DNA from: a bacterium
GTDB taxonomy: Bacteria; Vulcanimicrobiota; Vulcanimicrobiia; Vulcanimicrobiales; SCRA01
Direction: 5' to 3'
NCBI GenBank assembly: GCA_028869325.1
Contig: JAGWST010000239.1
Location: forward strand, 1-7,982
Length of the DNA stretch: 7,982 bases
Positions within the stretch are counted from its first letter, which is position 1, and each line of letters begins with the position of its first letter. Position numbers and translations under genes: made by a program. The notes beneath the pieces are model-generated. The model made no database searches. It saw only the letters and a list, made by a program, of their open reading frames with translations, and was not told where the DNA came from. Positions 1 through 6,543 of the stretch are shown piece by piece.

Positions 1-231
1 ATCGCCACCACGATGGTGATCGGTAACCGGCCGGCGATCGCGGCCTCGCTCTTCGCGCCGGGGTATACGCTTTCAAGCGTGATCGCCAATGAGTTCACCG
101 AGGCCACGACCCAGGTCTATACCAGCACGCTGCTCGAGCTCGGCCTGCTGCTCTTCATCATCAGCGTCCTGGTCAACGCTAGTGCGCGGCTGTTGATGCA
201 CACGGTCATGCGCACCGCGGAGGAGCGCTGA
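1..231 (+). CDS. pstC: Phosphate ABC transporter permease PstC, C-terminal end (5' truncated by window)
   Basis: This is the last 76 codons of an inner-membrane permease subunit of the high-affinity phosphate importer PstSCAB; the frame is open from base 1. The first residues (IATTMVIGN) match the conserved 'T-x-VIGN' stretch near the end of PstC/PstA-type permeases. A loop then leads into one last hydrophobic segment (about residues 45-62, LLELGLLLFIISVLVN) and a short, partly basic tail. Its TGA stop shares its final A with the ATG of the next gene (TGATG), a typical translational coupling between pstC and pstA. The following pstA and pstB genes make the assignment firm. From the fragment alone it could be either permease, but the neighbour is clearly PstA. 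Most of the gene, and any promoter or Pho box, lie to the left of the window. Confidence 0.9.
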   Translation: MATTMVIGNRPAIAASLFAPGYTLSSVIANEFTEATTQVYTSTLLELGLLLFIISVLVNASARLLMHTVMRTAEER

Positions 232-1091
232 TGGCCGTCGCGATGGCGCAGGCGCGAAGCCTGAGAGTGCGCCATGCGCGCAGCGCGGTCGGCGTCGTCT
301 CGACCGCCCTCTGCGCCGGTGCCGCCGCCGCCGCTCTGCTGCTGATCCTAGGCTACGTCGTCCGCGAGGGTGCCGCCTCGATCAGCATTCCGTTCCTCAC
401 GCAGGTGCCCCACCCGGTGGGCATTCCAGGCGGCGGCGTGGCGAACGCGATCGCCGGAACCGGGATCACGGTGGCCATCGCCACGCTGATGGCGGCGCCG
501 ATCGGGGTGCTGACGGGCGTCTACCTTGCGATGTACGGCCGCGGCGCCTTCGCCTCGTCGATCCGCTTCCTCTCCGATGTGCTGGCAGGCGTTCCCAGCA
601 TCGCCATCGGACTCTTCGCCTACGTCGTGCTGGTGGCTCCCTTCAAGCACTTCTCGGCCGTCTCCGGGTCGTTCGCGTTTGCCGTGCTGATGCTTCCGGT
701 CATCATTCGCACCACGGAAGAGGCGATCCGCAGCGTGCCCGTAACTATCCGTGAGGGCGCGCTGGCGCTGGGCCTGCCGGTATACGCGACCACCGTGCGC
801 GTGGTGATTCCGGCGGCGCGAGCGGCGATCGTCACGGGTCTGTTGCTCTCGATCGCCCGCGTCACCGGCGAGACGGCCCCGCTGCTCTTTACGGCATTTG
901 GGAGTCAGTTCTGGGAGCTCAATCCACGCAACCCGATGGCGCAGCTGCCGCTGCAGATCTTCAACTACGCGATCTCGCCTTATCCGCTGTGGCACGAACA
1001 AGCGTGGGGCGGGGCGCTGGTGCTGATCGTGGTGGTGCTGGTCCTCAACGCCCTGGCGCGCGTAGCCTTGAGAAGCCGCACGAGCCGTTGA
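231..1091 (+). CDS. pstA: Phosphate ABC transporter permease PstA
   Basis: A 286-residue inner-membrane permease that pairs with PstC to form the phosphate channel. About six hydrophobic segments are visible (near residues 20-43, 76-101, 116-137, 147-160, 196-220 and 258-278). The family hallmark [10 protein letters not shown] lies at 120-129. The ABC-permease EAA loop, which docks on the ATPase, is at about 174-200 (REGALALG, then VVIP). The [13 protein letters not shown] segment at 210-222 is also typical of PstA, and the length is normal for the family. The ATG at 231 is preceded by GGAGGAG at 219-225 with a 5-base spacer, and it overlaps the pstC stop, so the start is well supported. The N-terminus is basic (residues 9-18), fitting a cytoplasmic N-terminal tail before the first helix. 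Confidence 0.95.
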   Translation: MAVAMAQARSLRVRHARSAVGVVSTALCAGAAAAALLLILGYVVREGAASISIPFLTQVPHPVGIPGGGVANAIAGTGITVAIATLMAAPIGVLTGVYLAMYGRGAFASSIRFLSDVLAGVPSIAIGLFAYVVLVAPFKHFSAVSGSFAFAVLMLPVIIRTTEEAIRSVPVTIREGALALGLPVYATTVRVVIPAARAAIVTGLLLSIARVTGETAPLLFTAFGSQFWELNPRNPMAQLPLQIFNYAISPYPLWHEQAWGGALVLIVVVLVLNALARVALRSRTSR

Positions 1092-1108
1092 CCGCAGGCG
1101 AGAACGTG

Positions 1109-1945
1109 ATGACGTCGATCGATGCACCGACCTCCACGATACCGGACGAACCGGGCGCGACGCGTGCGGCCAAGGCGCAGCTCTCGGTGCGCGGCATCGG
1201 CGCCTCCTACCGTAAGCGGCCGGCGATCCGCAACGTCTCGCTCGACTTCAAGCCGCGTACGGTGACGGCGCTGATCGGTCCCTCGGGCTGTGGCAAGACG
1301 ACGCTGCTGCGCTGTCTCAACCGCATCCACGAGGTCACGCGCGGCGCTACCGTCGAGGGCGTCGTGGAGCTCGAGGGGCAGAATATCTATGCGCCGGGCG
1401 TCGACCCGGTGGCGGTGCGGCGCCGCATCGGTATGGTCTTCCAACGTCCCAACCCGTTTCCAACCATGTCGATCCTGGACAACGTGGTCGCGGGGCTGCG
1501 CCTGGTCGGCGAGTGCCGCACGCGCTCCGCGAAGCTCGAGGTGGCCGAACGCACGCTCCGGCTCGCGGCGCTCTGGGACGAGGTGAAGGACAAGCTCGAC
1601 CGCTCCGGGCTCTCGCTCTCCGGCGGCCAGCAGCAGCGCCTCTGCATCGCCCGTGCGTTGGCGACCGAGCCCGAGGTCTTGCTGATGGATGAGCCCGCCT
1701 CTGCGCTGGACCCGATCTCGACGGCGAAGATCGAGGACCTCATGACGACGCTGGCCGAGCGCTACGCCATCATCGTGGTGACGCACAACATGCAGCAGGC
1801 CGCTCGCGTCTCGCAGGAGACCGCCTTCATGCTCGCCGGCGAAGAGGCGGTCGGGGAGCTTATCGAGTTCGGACCCACGGCCGAGCTCTTCACGCGCCCT
1901 AAAGACCGTCGAACCGAGGATTACATCACGGGAAGATTCGGCTAG
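1109..1945 (+). CDS. pstB: Phosphate ABC transporter ATP-binding protein PstB
   Basis: A 278-residue ATPase that powers phosphate uptake through PstCA. Visible motifs are Walker A GPSGCGKT (57-64), Q-loop Q112 in the PstB-typical FQRPNPFP stretch, signature LSGGQ (170-174), Walker B VLLMDE (190-195), D-loop SALD (198-201) and H-loop H226 in VTHNM. The C-terminal FGPTAELF and the final DYITGRFG also match PstB. A small difference is FPTMS after the Q-loop, where many PstB proteins read FPMS. The start is placed at ATG 1109, 17 bases after the pstA stop. The frame is open back to 989, but that would overlap pstA by about 100 bases and add 40 residues with no homology. GTG 1106 is an equally close alternative. 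The Shine-Dalgarno match is weak (AGGCGAG, 1096-1102). About 25 residues precede the ABC domain, slightly more than usual. No phoU follows. Confidence 0.95.
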   Translation: MTSIDAPTSTIPDEPGATRAAKAQLSVRGIGASYRKRPAIRNVSLDFKPRTVTALIGPSGCGKTTLLRCLNRIHEVTRGATVEGVVELEGQNIYAPGVDPVAVRRRIGMVFQRPNPFPTMSILDNVVAGLRLVGECRTRSAKLEVAERTLRLAALWDEVKDKLDRSGLSLSGGQQQRLCIARALATEPEVLLMDEPASALDPISTAKIEDLMTTLAERYAIIVVTHNMQQAARVSQETAFMLAGEEAVGELIEFGPTAELFTRPKDRRTEDYITGRFG

Positions 1946-1946
1946 C

Positions 1947-1985
1947 AAAAAAGAGGCGACCGCATCCCCCCGCGACCGCCCTTTT
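1947..1985 (-). terminator. Probable intrinsic terminator in the convergent spacer, better formed for the minus strand
   Basis: Plus-strand arms AAAAG-(A)-GGCG (1949-1958) and CGCCCTTTT (1977-1985) form nine pairs with one bulged A and an 18-base loop. Read on the minus strand, the hairpin ends in six T (1952-1947), so it can end transcripts coming from the acyl-CoA synthetase and the small ORF. Read on the plus strand it lies directly after the pstB stop but is followed by only four T. It sits where two convergent transcription units meet, which suits a bidirectional terminator. The stem core is short and the loop long, so strength is uncertain. Confidence 0.45.
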
Positions 1986-2011
1986 CTCCGGGACATCTCC
2001 CATCGTGCTCG

Positions 2012-2080
2012 CTACTCGCCGTAGTCCTCATCGAGCGGCGCCTCGTGCAGCGGCCGCATCTCGTCCTCACGTCCGTCCAT
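2012..2080 (-). CDS. Candidate small protein, 22 aa, acidic, unknown function
   Basis: This short minus-strand frame encodes 22 residues (starts MDGREDEMRP, ends DEDYGE) and stops at TAG. It was found by reading the spacer between pstB and the acyl-CoA synthetase. Support: AGGAG (minus-strand sense, 2090-2086) lies with a five-base spacer before the ATG; the codons mostly end in G or C, as in the neighbouring genes; and it is closely followed by the probable minus-strand terminator at 1985-1947. Nine of 22 residues are Asp or Glu and only two are Arg, so it is strongly acidic. There is no hydrophobic stretch, hence no sign of a membrane segment or signal peptide. It lies 99 bases downstream of the acyl-CoA synthetase on the same strand and could be co-transcribed with it. 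I recognise no family. At this length chance is a real alternative, and the Shine-Dalgarno is the main argument. Confidence 0.4.
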   Translation of the reverse strand: MDGREDEMRPLHEAPLDEDYGE

Positions 2081-2085
2081 CGGTT

Positions 2086-2090
2086 CTCCT
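2086..2090 (-). promoter_or_regulatory. Shine-Dalgarno AGGAG of the 22-aa small ORF
   Basis: On the minus strand the bases before the ATG at 2080 read GAGAGGAGAACCG. The AGGAG core is placed at a standard five bases from the start codon. It is as good as the ribosome binding sites of pstA and the acyl-CoA synthetase, and it is what lifts the small ORF above background. Confidence 0.5.
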
Positions 2091-2153
2091 CTCGGTCTCT
2101 ACGCTCATCGTAGGGGTGGCAGACGGTTGAGAAAATGGACCGATGTGACGGCG

Positions 2154-2180
2154 ACCGGGGGCATCCCCTCTCCATCCGGT
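2154..2180. other. Imperfect hairpin at the 3' end of the acyl-CoA synthetase gene
   Basis: Outer arms ACCGG (2154-2158) and CCGGT (2176-2180) pair perfectly and enclose a second short stem GGG/CCC (2159-2161 with 2165-2167) around a CAT loop, leaving eight unpaired bases on one side. It touches the stop codon of the minus-strand acyl-CoA synthetase. No T-tract follows on the minus strand within ten bases, so it does not look like a complete intrinsic terminator. It may instead protect the mRNA 3' end, or be chance in GC-rich DNA. Confidence 0.25.
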
Positions 2181-3751
2181 TAATCGACCGGCCCCTTGCG
2201 TGGAGCCGGCGTCTCGAGGCGCTCGCGAAGCAGGTGCTTCTGCACCTTCCCGCTGGCGGTCATGGGCAGCTCGGCCAGGAACTCTACCCGGTCCGGCACC
2301 TTGTAGTCCGCCAGGCGCGCGCGCACGAAGGCCCGCAGCTCCGCGGCGGCCGCGCCGGGCGCGTCGATGAGCCGGGCGGGCACCACGGCTGCCACGCTGC
2401 GCTCCCCTAACACGGGGTCGTGCACGCCGATGAGCGCCACCTGACGCACCAGCGGATGCTCGTAGAGCAGGCCCTCGACCTCGGCCGGATAGACCTTGAA
2501 GCCGCCGCGCACGATCATCTCTTTCTTACGCCCCACGATGCGCACGTAGCCGCGCTCGTCGATGGTCGCCAAGTCGCCGGTCTTGAGCCAGCCCTCCGCG
2601 TCGAGCACCTGGGCGGTCTGCTCGGGCTTGCGCCAGTAGCCGCGCATCACGCCGAAGCCGCGGCACTCCAGCTCGCCGATCTCCCCGCTGCCGGCCAGGC
2701 CACCGTCGTCGCGCCGGATGCGCACCTCGGCCCCGGGGAGCGGACGCCCCACGGTCTCGGCGCGGTCGCGATCGTCGTCGTCGAAGGCCGTGGCGGTGAG
2801 GGTCGGCGAGGTCTCCGTGAGGCCGTATGCGATGCAGACGTTACAGCCCAGCTCGGCGCGGATGCGGCGCACCACCTCGATCGGGCAAGGGGCGCCGGCG
2901 ATGAATCCGGTGCGCAGCGAGGAGAGATCGAGCGACCGCAGCAACGGGCTGGCCAGCTCGAGCACGAACATCGTCGGGACGCCGTGATGCACGGTGACGC
3001 GCTCGCGCGCGCAGAGCTCGAGCGCCGCATCGGCCTTGAACGTCTCCATCAGCGCGCAGCGTGCGCCGAGCACCGCCGCGGTGAGCAGGCTGGGACAGAT
3101 GCCGAAGATGTGGTAGAGCGGCACCGCCACGAAGAAGACATCGTCCTGCGTGCAGGCCATCGCCTCGGCGCTCTTGCGCGCCGTCACGACCAGGTTGCGA
3201 TGGCTGAGCATGGCGCCCTTGGGCAGGCCCGTGGTTCCCGAGGTGTAGACGATCGCGTAGATATCGTCCGGCGTGACCGGGGCGCGCGCGGGAGAGTTCG
3301 CGCCGCGCTCCGGTGCGATGAGCCGCTCCCATGCGTCCTCGCCGTCGACGGCGAGGACGCGTTCGCGCAGCGCGGGCAACTCGCCGCGCATGGCGTCGAG
3401 CATGGCGCCGTAGTCGATCTCCGCCGTGGCCTCCGTGTGAAAGACGGCCGCGGCCCCAGAGTCGGCGAGAATCGCTTGCAGGTCGCGGCTGCGCAGGCGC
3501 GGGTTGATCGGCACCAGCGCGTAGCCGCCAATGGCGCATGCCCAATAGACCACGCAGAATGCCGGGCGATTGGGAATGATGCAGGCGATGCGCTCGCCGG
3601 GGGCGAGGCCCAGGGCGCGTAAACGGCCGGCCAACGCCGCCGCGTGGCGGTAGAGCCAGCCCCACGAGAGCCGCTGCTCGCCGGCTACCAGCGCGATGGC
3701 CTCGGGCGAGGTCTCGGCGTTGCGCTCTAGGATGCTCGCCAAGGTTTCCAT
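2180..3751 (-). CDS. AMP-forming acyl-CoA synthetase (long-chain fatty-acid/aryl-CoA ligase-like)
   Basis: A 523-residue member of the ANL adenylating enzymes. These activate a carboxylic acid with ATP to an acyl-AMP and then transfer it to CoA. Motifs are the phosphate-binding loop YTSGTTGLPKG (169-179), YGLTETSP (309-316), MRGYWRKPEQT (369-379), TGDLATID (391-398, with the ribose-binding Asp393), the hinge region GRKKEMI (407-413), FKVYPAEVE (418-426), and the C-terminal catalytic lysine K502 in TASGKVQK. The length is normal for free-standing ligases. There is no signal peptide, so it should be cytoplasmic. The start at 3751 is supported by AAAGGAG with a seven-base spacer. Overall it looks most like bacterial FadD/LcfB-type ligases. 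The acid substrate (medium or long fatty acid, aryl acid, dicarboxylate) cannot be read from motifs, so no gene symbol is given. It is divergent from the SDR gene, and the 22-aa frame follows on the same strand. K502 lies in the context often acetylated in this family (P-M-T-A-S-G-K), a possible post-translational control. Confidence 0.93.
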   Translation of the reverse strand: METLASILERNAETSPEAIALVAGEQRLSWGWLYRHAAALAGRLRALGLAPGERIACIIPNRPAFCVVYWACAIGGYALVPINPRLRSRDLQAILADSGAAAVFHTEATAEIDYGAMLDAMRGELPALRERVLAVDGEDAWERLIAPERGANSPARAPVTPDDIYAIVYTSGTTGLPKGAMLSHRNLVVTARKSAEAMACTQDDVFFVAVPLYHIFGICPSLLTAAVLGARCALMETFKADAALELCARERVTVHHGVPTMFVLELASPLLRSLDLSSLRTGFIAGAPCPIEVVRRIRAELGCNVCIAYGLTETSPTLTATAFDDDDRDRAETVGRPLPGAEVRIRRDDGGLAGSGEIGELECRGFGVMRGYWRKPEQTAQVLDAEGWLKTGDLATIDERGYVRIVGRKKEMIVRGGFKVYPAEVEGLLYEHPLVRQVALIGVHDPVLGERSVAAVVPARLIDAPGAAAAELRAFVRARLADYKVPDRVEFLAELPMTASGKVQKHLLRERLETPAPRKGPVD

Positions 3752-3820
3752 GGCCGGTCTCCTTTCGTCGGCGCGTGCTTCGGAGGGATGGCGGAGCGCA
3801 CCCTGCGAACGAGGCGATCG
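3752..3820. promoter_or_regulatory. Divergent intergenic region between acyl-CoA synthetase and SDR
   Basis: These 69 bases separate two divergent start codons and must carry or border the promoters of both units. On the minus strand the acyl-CoA synthetase Shine-Dalgarno AAAGGAG lies at 3765-3759. On the plus strand GAGG at 3811-3814 sits six bases before the SDR ATG. I see no convincing -35/-10 pair and no clear palindromic operator. Promoter elements may reach into the opposing coding sequences. Confidence 0.4.
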
Positions 3821-4579
3821 ATGAATGAGCCTCGCGTCGCCCTTGTCACCGGTGCCGCCTCAGGACTGGCGCGCGGCATCTGCGTCGATCTCGCGGAGCA
3901 CGGCTACCGCGTCGCCATCGACTACCGCCGCAGCGAGGCAGCGGCGCGCGAGACGCTTGCGCGTTGCCGCACCGCGCGCGACGACGACCACCGCATCTTC
4001 CAGGCCGACGTCTCGGATCCACGCCAGGCGGCGGATCTGGTGCGCGAGGTCCAGCGCCACTACGACCGCTTGGACGTGCTGGTCAACGCGGCCGGCGACA
4101 TCGTCGTGAAGCCCTTCGTGCGCACCACGCTCCAGCAGTATCGTGAGATGGTCGAGGGCAACCTCACAAGCGCCTTCGCATGCACGCACGCCGCGCTGCC
4201 CGGGATGATCGAGCGGCGTTTCGGGCGCATCGTCTGCTTCGGTATGAACGGGAGCACACGCACGCTGGCGGCGCGAAACATGTCGGCATATGCGGCGGCC
4301 AAGGCAGCCGTCGTCGAGCTCGCCAAGTGCGTGGCCATCGAAGTGGCAAAGTACAATGTCACCTGCAACGTCGTGGAGCCGGGCGACATTCGCGAGGGCA
4401 AGGATCTCGACCGCGAGGCCGCCGCCAGGCTGGTCAAACGCAAGAATCCGACCGGTCACGCAGGCTCCTGGCAAGACATCGCCTACGCCGTGCGCACGTT
4501 GGTGGCCGACGAAGCCGGTTACATCAATGCGCAGACGCTCTCCGTGAACGGTGGCCTCCAGGAAGCCTACGAAGGGTGA
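3821..4579 (+). CDS. Short-chain dehydrogenase/reductase (SDR), FabG-like, atypical active site
   Basis: A 252-residue NAD(P)-dependent oxidoreductase with a Rossmann fold. The cofactor loop is TGAASGLARG (10-19), where the third glycine of TGxxxGxG is Ala17. D63 in ADVSD contacts adenine in this family, and VNAAGDI (88-94) corresponds to the NNAG motif. N114 (EGNLTSAF), Y157 and K161 (YAAAK) supply three of the four catalytic residues. PGDI (187-190) follows the last core strand, and a C-terminal NGG (243-245) is typical of the classical FabG type. At the position of the catalytic serine the sequence reads FGMNGST (140-146): Met142 aligns with FabG Ser138 and the nearest serine is S145. ATG 3821 was preferred over ATG 3788 because GAGG lies six bases upstream and because SDRs usually begin just before the first strand; at 3788 the purine run almost touches the ATG. 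The substrate is unknown. The next gene starts inside its stop codon. Confidence 0.9.
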   Translation: MNEPRVALVTGAASGLARGICVDLAEHGYRVAIDYRRSEAAARETLARCRTARDDDHRIFQADVSDPRQAADLVREVQRHYDRLDVLVNAAGDIVVKPFVRTTLQQYREMVEGNLTSAFACTHAALPGMIERRFGRIVCFGMNGSTRTLAARNMSAYAAAKAAVVELAKCVAIEVAKYNVTCNVVEPGDIREGKDLDREAAARLVKRKNPTGHAGSWQDIAYAVRTLVADEAGYINAQTLSVNGGLQEAYEG

Positions 4580-6069
4580 GGGCGCCGCGGGCGTCGCGCT
4601 GGGAGGTTGCCGCCTGGACGGCGGTGGCACTGATCTTCACCGCCCGCCTGATCGCCGCATTGCGCATCCCGCTCACCGGTGACGAGGCGTATTACTGGGA
4701 GTGGAGCCTGCGCCCGGCCGGTGCCTACTACGACCATCCCGGCGGCGTCGCGTGGGTGATCGCGCTCTTCGACCATGGCCCGCGCAACGTCGCGCTGGTG
4801 CGCCTGGGATTTCTCGCCTGCGGAGCCGGCGCCACGCTCTGGCTGGCCGACTTCGCCGCGCAGATCGCACACGACCGGCGCGCGGCCGCGGCCGCGGCGC
4901 TGCTGTTGAATCTCGCGCCGCTGCTCACGATCGGCGTTGCCGTCGCATCGCCGGATGCGCCCTACCTGCTCTGCTGGTGCGCCGCGCTGGCGCTGGGCAA
5001 GCGCGCCTTCGATCGCGGCTCCTGGTGGTGGGGCGGTTTCGGCTTGGCCGTCGCCGGCGCCGTCGAGAGCCGCCTGCTGGGCTTCGCCCTGGTGCTGGCC
5101 GTCCTGCTCGCCGTCTGGGGCGAGCTGCGCCTGCGCCGGCGGCTGGCGGGGGGCTGGTGGATGGCGCCTGTCGCCTTCGCGGCGGGCTGCGTTCCGCTGG
5201 TCGCCTGGAACGCTGCGCACGAGTGGGTGACCCTCACCTTCGCGCTGGTCGGACGCCACGTCGACGAGGGCCTCTCCGCCGGACGCGTCATCGGCTATCT
5301 GCTCCTCGCGGCGCTCGTCTTGGGACCGGGCTGCGCGGTCGCCGCGCTCTGGGCCGCCGTGCAGGCGCGGCGCGCGCGCACCGCCTGGGGGCGCTTGGCG
5401 TTTTGGAGCGCGCTACCCACGTTTGCCGTGATCGTGCTGCTGGGCGCGTTCGAGCGTGTCGAGGTCTACTGGCTCTACGGTCCGTACGTCGCCCTCATCG
5501 GCGTCGCCGCGGCGCTCGCCGTGAAGCTGCCCTGGCGGCGGGCCGCGTGGGTGTGGGTGATCGTACCCTCGGCGATCCTGCTGACCCCGCTGCTGCTCGC
5601 GGCGAGCGCCCCCTCGCTCACCGTTGCGGCCTCCATCCATGCGCTCGGTCACCGGCTGCGCAACAACGGACCATTCGAGATCTTCACCTATCCGGCACTG
5701 GCGCACGACGTCGCGGCGGAGGCGGCGCGCTCCGCCGCGACGGTCGCCACCGACGGCTACGGCCTCTCCAGCCTGCTGGACTTCTACGGCGGCGTCCCGC
5801 CAGTGGTCATCGGCTACGATCGCCAAGGGCGTCAGGCGCGCACCTGGTTCGATCACGACGCCAGCCCGCGTGAGATACTCTTCGTCGACAAGGAGCCGCT
5901 CTCGACGCGCCCCGACTTTGCCGCGCGCTTCGCGCGGGCGTGCGCGCGCGTCGAGGACGACGGCCTCCGCCTGTACGACTACGAGGGCGTCCCCGCGCGG
6001 GCCTATTACCTGACGAAATGCTTGGAGCCGCGGCGTGGCGCCCTGCGCATCCTGCTCTGGCAAGAGTGA
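4576..6069 (+). CDS. GT39/ArnT-like polyprenyl-sugar-dependent membrane glycosyltransferase (PMT_2 family)
   Basis: A 497-residue polytopic membrane protein of the GT-C type. These enzymes transfer a sugar from a polyprenyl-phosphate carrier to an acceptor on the outer face of the inner membrane. The first helix (about 10-28) leads into a loop with the catalytic acidic pair D36-E37 (GDEAYYWEW) and YYDHP (51-55). SPDAPY (125-130) starts the next helix pair, and roughly ten further hydrophobic segments run to about residue 343. The C-terminal 150 residues are mostly soluble and include GYGLSSLLDFY and PPVVIGYDRQG, typical of GT39 relatives. The sugar and acceptor are not readable; lipid A, cell-surface glycans or proteins are all possible. 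The start chosen is GTG 4576, which overlaps the SDR stop (GTGA) and leaves a short basic N-terminus before helix 1. The open frame extends upstream to 4180, but that part only shadows the SDR. No better Shine-Dalgarno-supported start was seen. The family usually has YYDHPP; here it is YYDHPGG. Confidence 0.85.
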   Translation: MRAPRASRWEVAAWTAVALIFTARLIAALRIPLTGDEAYYWEWSLRPAGAYYDHPGGVAWVIALFDHGPRNVALVRLGFLACGAGATLWLADFAAQIAHDRRAAAAAALLLNLAPLLTIGVAVASPDAPYLLCWCAALALGKRAFDRGSWWWGGFGLAVAGAVESRLLGFALVLAVLLAVWGELRLRRRLAGGWWMAPVAFAAGCVPLVAWNAAHEWVTLTFALVGRHVDEGLSAGRVIGYLLLAALVLGPGCAVAALWAAVQARRARTAWGRLAFWSALPTFAVIVLLGAFERVEVYWLYGPYVALIGVAAALAVKLPWRRAAWVWVIVPSAILLTPLLLAASAPSLTVAASIHALGHRLRNNGPFEIFTYPALAHDVAAEAARSAATVATDGYGLSSLLDFYGGVPPVVIGYDRQGRQARTWFDHDASPREILFVDKEPLSTRPDFAARFARACARVEDDGLRLYDYEGVPARAYYLTKCLEPRRGALRILLWQE

Positions 6070-6094
6070 GCGGCCACGCGGCGAATCCCGGCGC

Positions 6095-6493
6095 ATGCCG
6101 CGCTACTTGCACACGTCGATCTTCGTCAACGACATGGTGCAGACGATCGACTTCTACACCAACAAGCTGGGCCTCAAGCTGCTGGACGGTCCGATTCACT
6201 ACCCGGGCAACGCCGATATGGCGTTCGTCGGCGCCGATTGGAGTGCGTACATCGAGTTGGTGTACGATTTGGAGGAGCATGCGCCGTATGCGATCGGTAA
6301 TCGTTACGAGCACCTCGCTCTGGAGATCGACGGCGATCTACCGGCACTCTGCGAGCGCCTGAAGGCGCAGGGCGTGAAGGTCCTGAGCGCACCGAAGAAG
6401 TCCCCGGGCGGCACGCGTTGGATCGCGTTCGTTGAAGATCCAAACGGCATCCCCGTCGAGTTGCTCGAGCCCAAGGGCGCATCCGCGTCGTGA
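6095..6493 (+). CDS. gloA: Glyoxalase I-like VOC protein (lactoylglutathione lyase)
   Basis: A 132-residue cytoplasmic metalloenzyme of the vicinal oxygen chelate fold. The two beta-alpha-beta-beta-beta modules (about 4-58 and 69-126) are visible. The four metal ligands H6 (LHTSI), E54 (YIELVY), H73 (YEHLAL) and E122 (PVELLE) fall almost exactly where E. coli GloA has them (H5, E56, H74, E122). FVNDMVQTIDFYTNKLG near the start and FVEDPNG (112-118) are also shared. The expected reaction is isomerisation of the methylglyoxal-glutathione hemithioacetal to S-lactoylglutathione. If the host lacks glutathione, another thiol or a different substrate is possible. The start is ATG 6095, one residue before the usual GloA N-terminus. 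It lies 25 bases after the glycosyltransferase stop and has no clear Shine-Dalgarno, so translation may depend on the upstream gene. The frame is open back to 6035, but that adds only residues overlapping the previous gene. Confidence 0.85.
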   Translation: MPRYLHTSIFVNDMVQTIDFYTNKLGLKLLDGPIHYPGNADMAFVGADWSAYIELVYDLEEHAPYAIGNRYEHLALEIDGDLPALCERLKAQGVKVLSAPKKSPGGTRWIAFVEDPNGIPVELLEPKGASAS

Positions 6494-6524
6494 CGTGCAA
6501 CCGGCGCTGCGCGGCGAGGTGACG

Positions 6525-6534
6525 GCGGCGCCGC
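6525..6534. repeat. Perfect 10-bp palindrome GCGGCGCCGC
   Basis: A ten-base perfect dyad lies between gloA and the aminopeptidase, upstream of the large hairpin. It may be a small operator-like site or part of an alternative fold with CTGCG (6507-6511) and CGCAG (6532-6536). In DNA this GC-rich such palindromes occur easily by chance. Confidence 0.2.
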
Positions 6535-6543
6535 AGGAGTGAT

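Noticed and set aside
989..1108. Upstream extension of pstB into pstA
   Set aside because: It would overlap pstA by about 100 bases and add residues without homology; ATG 1109 is suitable.
980..1996. 338-codon minus-strand open frame opposite pstB
   Set aside because: It is a shadow of pstB, whose ABC motifs are intact on the plus strand.
2107..2134. Possible promoter for the small ORF (TACGAT at minus-strand 2112-2107 with a T-rich stretch upstream)
   Set aside because: The -35 match and spacing are poor; co-transcription from the acyl-CoA synthetase is equally plausible.
1942..2175. 77-codon minus-strand frame over the convergent spacer
   Set aside because: It lies in a different frame from the small ORF, has no Shine-Dalgarno, runs across the terminator into pstB and shows no recognisable motif.
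2420..3622. 400-codon plus-strand open frame antisense to the acyl-CoA synthetase
   Set aside because: It has no recognisable motifs and a composition rich in His, Arg, Ala and Glu, typical of antisense frames in GC-rich genes. The opposite strand carries all the ANL motifs.
3788..3820. Earlier ATG for the SDR
   Set aside because: The GGAGG run is only one or two bases from the ATG, and the extra 11 Arg-rich residues precede a normal SDR start.
4180..4575. N-terminal extension of the glycosyltransferase frame inside the SDR gene
   Set aside because: The extension is an alternative-frame reading of the SDR with no membrane or GT-C features; the GTG at 4576 fits the family's N-terminus.
4701..5873. 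390-codon plus-strand open frame within the glycosyltransferase
   Set aside because: It is Arg- and Ala-rich with no domain; the glycosyltransferase frame has membrane helices and family motifs.
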